A stretch of 6,257 nt of DNA from Planctomycetota bacterium (GTDB taxonomy: Bacteria > Planctomycetota > Planctomycetia > Pirellulales > Thermoguttaceae). The number at the start of each line of letters is the position of its first letter. Positions within the stretch are counted from its first letter, which is position 1. Positions 4,531 through 6,257 of the stretch are shown piece by piece. The position numbers and the translations under genes were made by a program. The notes under the pieces were generated by a model that ran no database searches, had not been told where the DNA came from, and saw only the letters and a list, made by a program, of their open reading frames with translations. The stretch is from the NCBI GenBank assembly GCA_025356915.1, contig JANXQG010000695.1, forward strand, positions 1 to 6,257, written 5' to 3'.

Positions 4531-6257
4531 GCGGCTTGTCGTTCCTTGAACACCTGCTCGATCACGTCGCCGCCTGCAAGGCCGTAAAGGCGCGGTCGGG
4601 GTGGAATCAGGTTTGTGTTGACATCTTCATAGCTCAGCGACGGCTCGCCGCCGGCACGGCAGGTGGCAATCGTTGACTTGAGCCACTTACGATTGTTGGC
4701 TTCAAAATGATCGCACCAGGCTTCGGCCTCCCGCCGCCGCTGGGCTGGTTCCGTGACCGTGATCTCGCCCTGAGAAAACTCAGGCTTATAGTGGGCACCG
4801 CGGGATTCATCGCGGGCAATGGCACCTTGCAGGATTGCCTTGGCCACCGGAAACATATCTTCCAACGCCCGGGCGAACGGCGCGGTCTGGTTGGCCCAGG
4901 TGCTTGCGTCGGAAATCGAGCAACAGGCGGCTTGCTCTTGCAATTCGCAGACTTTGGCGTAGGCTTCCGTCATGTCGTCATTGTGGCGAACGACGGTAGC
5001 CGACTTGGTCATGATTAAACCAAGTTCGGTGTGAACTTTATACGGATTTGGCCCACCCTGGGGACGCTTCAGCAACGAGTCGTAATACTCCTGGTGCTTC
5101 CGCTTGGCCTGATCAAATACGCCGGACGGCAACTCGTTGGACTTCTGGCCGTTGAAACTACTCACGTAGTTAAGGATGCCCGGGGCCACCATCAGGCCAC
5201 TGAAGATGCAGGCCACCAACGAGTTCGCGCCAAGGCGGTTGGCACCATGGTACTGGTACTCACATTCGCCGATGGCATATAGGCCGGGGACGTTCGTCTG
5301 TTGGTTCCGTGGCGAACCGATGTTCAGCCCGCCGTTGCCGTTGGCCTCGTAGTCGACCCACAGTCCACCCATCGTATAGTGGACGGCGGGAAAAATCTTC
5401 ATCGGCACGACGCGCGGATCCGTCCCTTGGAACTTCTCGTAAATCTCCAGGATGCCGGCTAGCTTACGGTCCAACTGCTCGCGGGGAATGTGGGTTACAT
5501 CGAGGTAGACGCACATCCGCCCGGCCTGCACGCTCAGTCCCTCCTTCATGCAGACCTTGAATATCTCGCGGGTGCCGATGTCGCGGGGCACGAGATTGCC
5601 ATACTTGGGATAGCGCTCTTCGAGAAAGTAGTAGCGTTCTTTCTCGGGAATGTCCTGCGGGGGACGAGGATCCTGCGGCTTCCGCGGCACCCACACGCGG
5701 CCGCCCTCGCCGCGGGCACTTTCGCTGATCAATCGCAGCTTGTCGGCACCTGGGATGGCCGTGGGATGAACCTGAATGAACTCGGCGTTGCCATAACGTG
5801 CTCCGGCCTGGTAGACGCGGCTCACGGCAGCACCATTGCAGGCCACGGAGTTCGTTGAACGGCCGTAGATCGACCCGCAACCACCACTGCCAATCACCAG
5901 GGCATCGGCCGGAAAAGCGCGGATTTCCATCGATACAAAATCCTGGCCCACGCACCCGCGGCAGCGGCCCGTCTCGTCGATCACCGGGCCAAGGAAATCC
6001 CAATACTCGAACTTGCGGATATGTCCGGTGACTTCCCAGCGGCGGACCTGCTCATCGAGGGCATAGACCAACTGCTGGCCCGTCGTGGCCCCGGCGAAGG
6101 CTGTCCGCTGATAGAGCGTGCCGCCGAAGCGGCGCTGATCGCGAAAGCCTTCGGGCGTACGGTTGAAGGTCACTCCCAGCCGGTCCATGAGATCGATGAT
6201 CTTGGGGGCCCAGTGGGCCAGTTCCTTGACTGGCGGCTGGTGTTGCAGGAAGTCACC
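4479..6257 (-). CDS. sdhA: SdhA: succinate dehydrogenase/fumarate reductase flavoprotein subunit (N-terminus outside window)
   Basis: Oxidises succinate to fumarate on FAD and passes electrons to SdhB. The frame is open to the right edge (first visible residues GDFLQHQPPVKEL), so the apparent ATG at 6188 is internal; 592 residues are visible and roughly the first hundred, with the dinucleotide fold and flavin-linking His, are missing. In visible numbering the substrate-site residues are H164 (VHPTAI), E184 (ARGEGGR), R225 (VPRDIGTRE, the catalytic Arg region), H293 (AVHYTMGG) and R341 (NRLGANSL). FAD-contact segments are ALVIGSGG (119-126) and GEC (330-332). Similarity in GDFL..QPPV, FNRTPEG and RRFGGT is to Bacillus-type SdhA. 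A proline-rich insertion (about 190-206) lies before YYFLEERYP. The natural end is around FKERQAA; the last 16 residues (MTKSEIRMSKSEINSK) come from a tandem repeat. It precedes sdhB, as in sdhCAB operons. Confidence 0.97.
   Translation of the reverse strand, partial: GDFLQHQPPVKELAHWAPKIIDLMDRLGVTFNRTPEGFRDQRRFGGTLYQRTAFAGATTGQQLVYALDEQVRRWEVTGHIRKFEYWDFLGPVIDETGRCRGCVGQDFVSMEIRAFPADALVIGSGGCGSIYGRSTNSVACNGAAVSRVYQAGARYGNAEFIQVHPTAIPGADKLRLISESARGEGGRVWVPRKPQDPRPPQDIPEKERYYFLEERYPKYGNLVPRDIGTREIFKVCMKEGLSVQAGRMCVYLDVTHIPREQLDRKLAGILEIYEKFQGTDPRVVPMKIFPAVHYTMGGLWVDYEANGNGGLNIGSPRNQQTNVPGLYAIGECEYQYHGANRLGANSLVACIFSGLMVAPGILNYVSSFNGQKSNELPSGVFDQAKRKHQEYYDSLLKRPQGGPNPYKVHTELGLIMTKSATVVRHNDDMTEAYAKVCELQEQAACCSISDASTWANQTAPFARALEDMFPVAKAILQGAIARDESRGAHYKPEFSQGEITVTEPAQRRREAEAWCDHFEANNRKWLKSTIATCRAGGEPSLSYEDVNTNLIPPRPRLYGLAGGDVIEQVFKERQAAMTKSEIRMSKSEINSK

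Noticed and set aside
5464..6003. Minus-strand open frame of 179 residues inside sdhA in another frame
   Set aside because: It is an out-of-frame shadow of a highly conserved SdhA region. The SdhA frame is uninterrupted and matches the family residue by residue.
6186..6188. ATG at 6188 as the sdhA start
   Set aside because: The frame continues upstream with family-conserved residues (GDFL, QPPV, then the DLMDRLGV run), so the true start is beyond the right edge.
1..6257. A new defence, secretion or biosynthetic system
   Set aside because: All the main genes belong to recognisable chemotaxis, TCA-cycle or PHP-like families. No transposase, integrase, toxin-antitoxin pair or other accessory gene is visible.

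Overview
The window is about 6.3 kb of moderately GC-rich bacterial chromosome with two plus-strand units facing one minus-strand operon. I infer a member of the Planctomycetota, perhaps Pirellulales-like. The reasons are the Bacillus/Bacteroidota-style type B SdhA/SdhB, the exported PHP-like protein of a sort I associate with that phylum, and intergenic repeats that resemble planctomycete ones. No 16S or other taxonomic marker is present, so the assignment is tentative.

Layout, left to right. (1) Positions 1-1119 (+): the cytoplasmic part of a methyl-accepting chemotaxis protein, cut by the left edge just after the end of its HAMP domain. (2) 1124-2245 (+): a complete CheB, four bases downstream of the MCP stop, with a Shine-Dalgarno-like GAGGAA inside the MCP's last codons. 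The receptor and the enzyme that demethylates or deamidates receptors are therefore made together. (3) 2246-2556: a gene-free stretch with an imperfect palindrome with AAGGGGTCG/CGACCCCTT arms (REP-like or terminator) and an extended -10 promoter. (4) 2557-3489 (+): an exported PHP/TIM-barrel-like protein of unknown function. (5) 3458-3596: a large inverted repeat between the convergent genes that supplies the last codons and stop of the exported protein. (6) 3609-4445 (-): sdhB. (7) 4479-6257 (-): sdhA, running off the right edge. Together these are the soluble part of succinate:quinone oxidoreductase, probably of the sdhCAB order with sdhC beyond the right edge.

The proteins belong to recognisable families and I see no obvious new defence, biosynthetic or mobile system. 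The most interesting structure is at the gene ends. Two unrelated repeat sequences, one downstream of sdhA and one downstream of the exported protein, have become the C-terminal coding tails of these genes within about 1.1 kb. Also worth a look are an MCP hairpin tip in which the usually invariant arginine of EAARAGE is threonine, and a PHP-like protein that keeps the first HxH but lacks the later His motifs.
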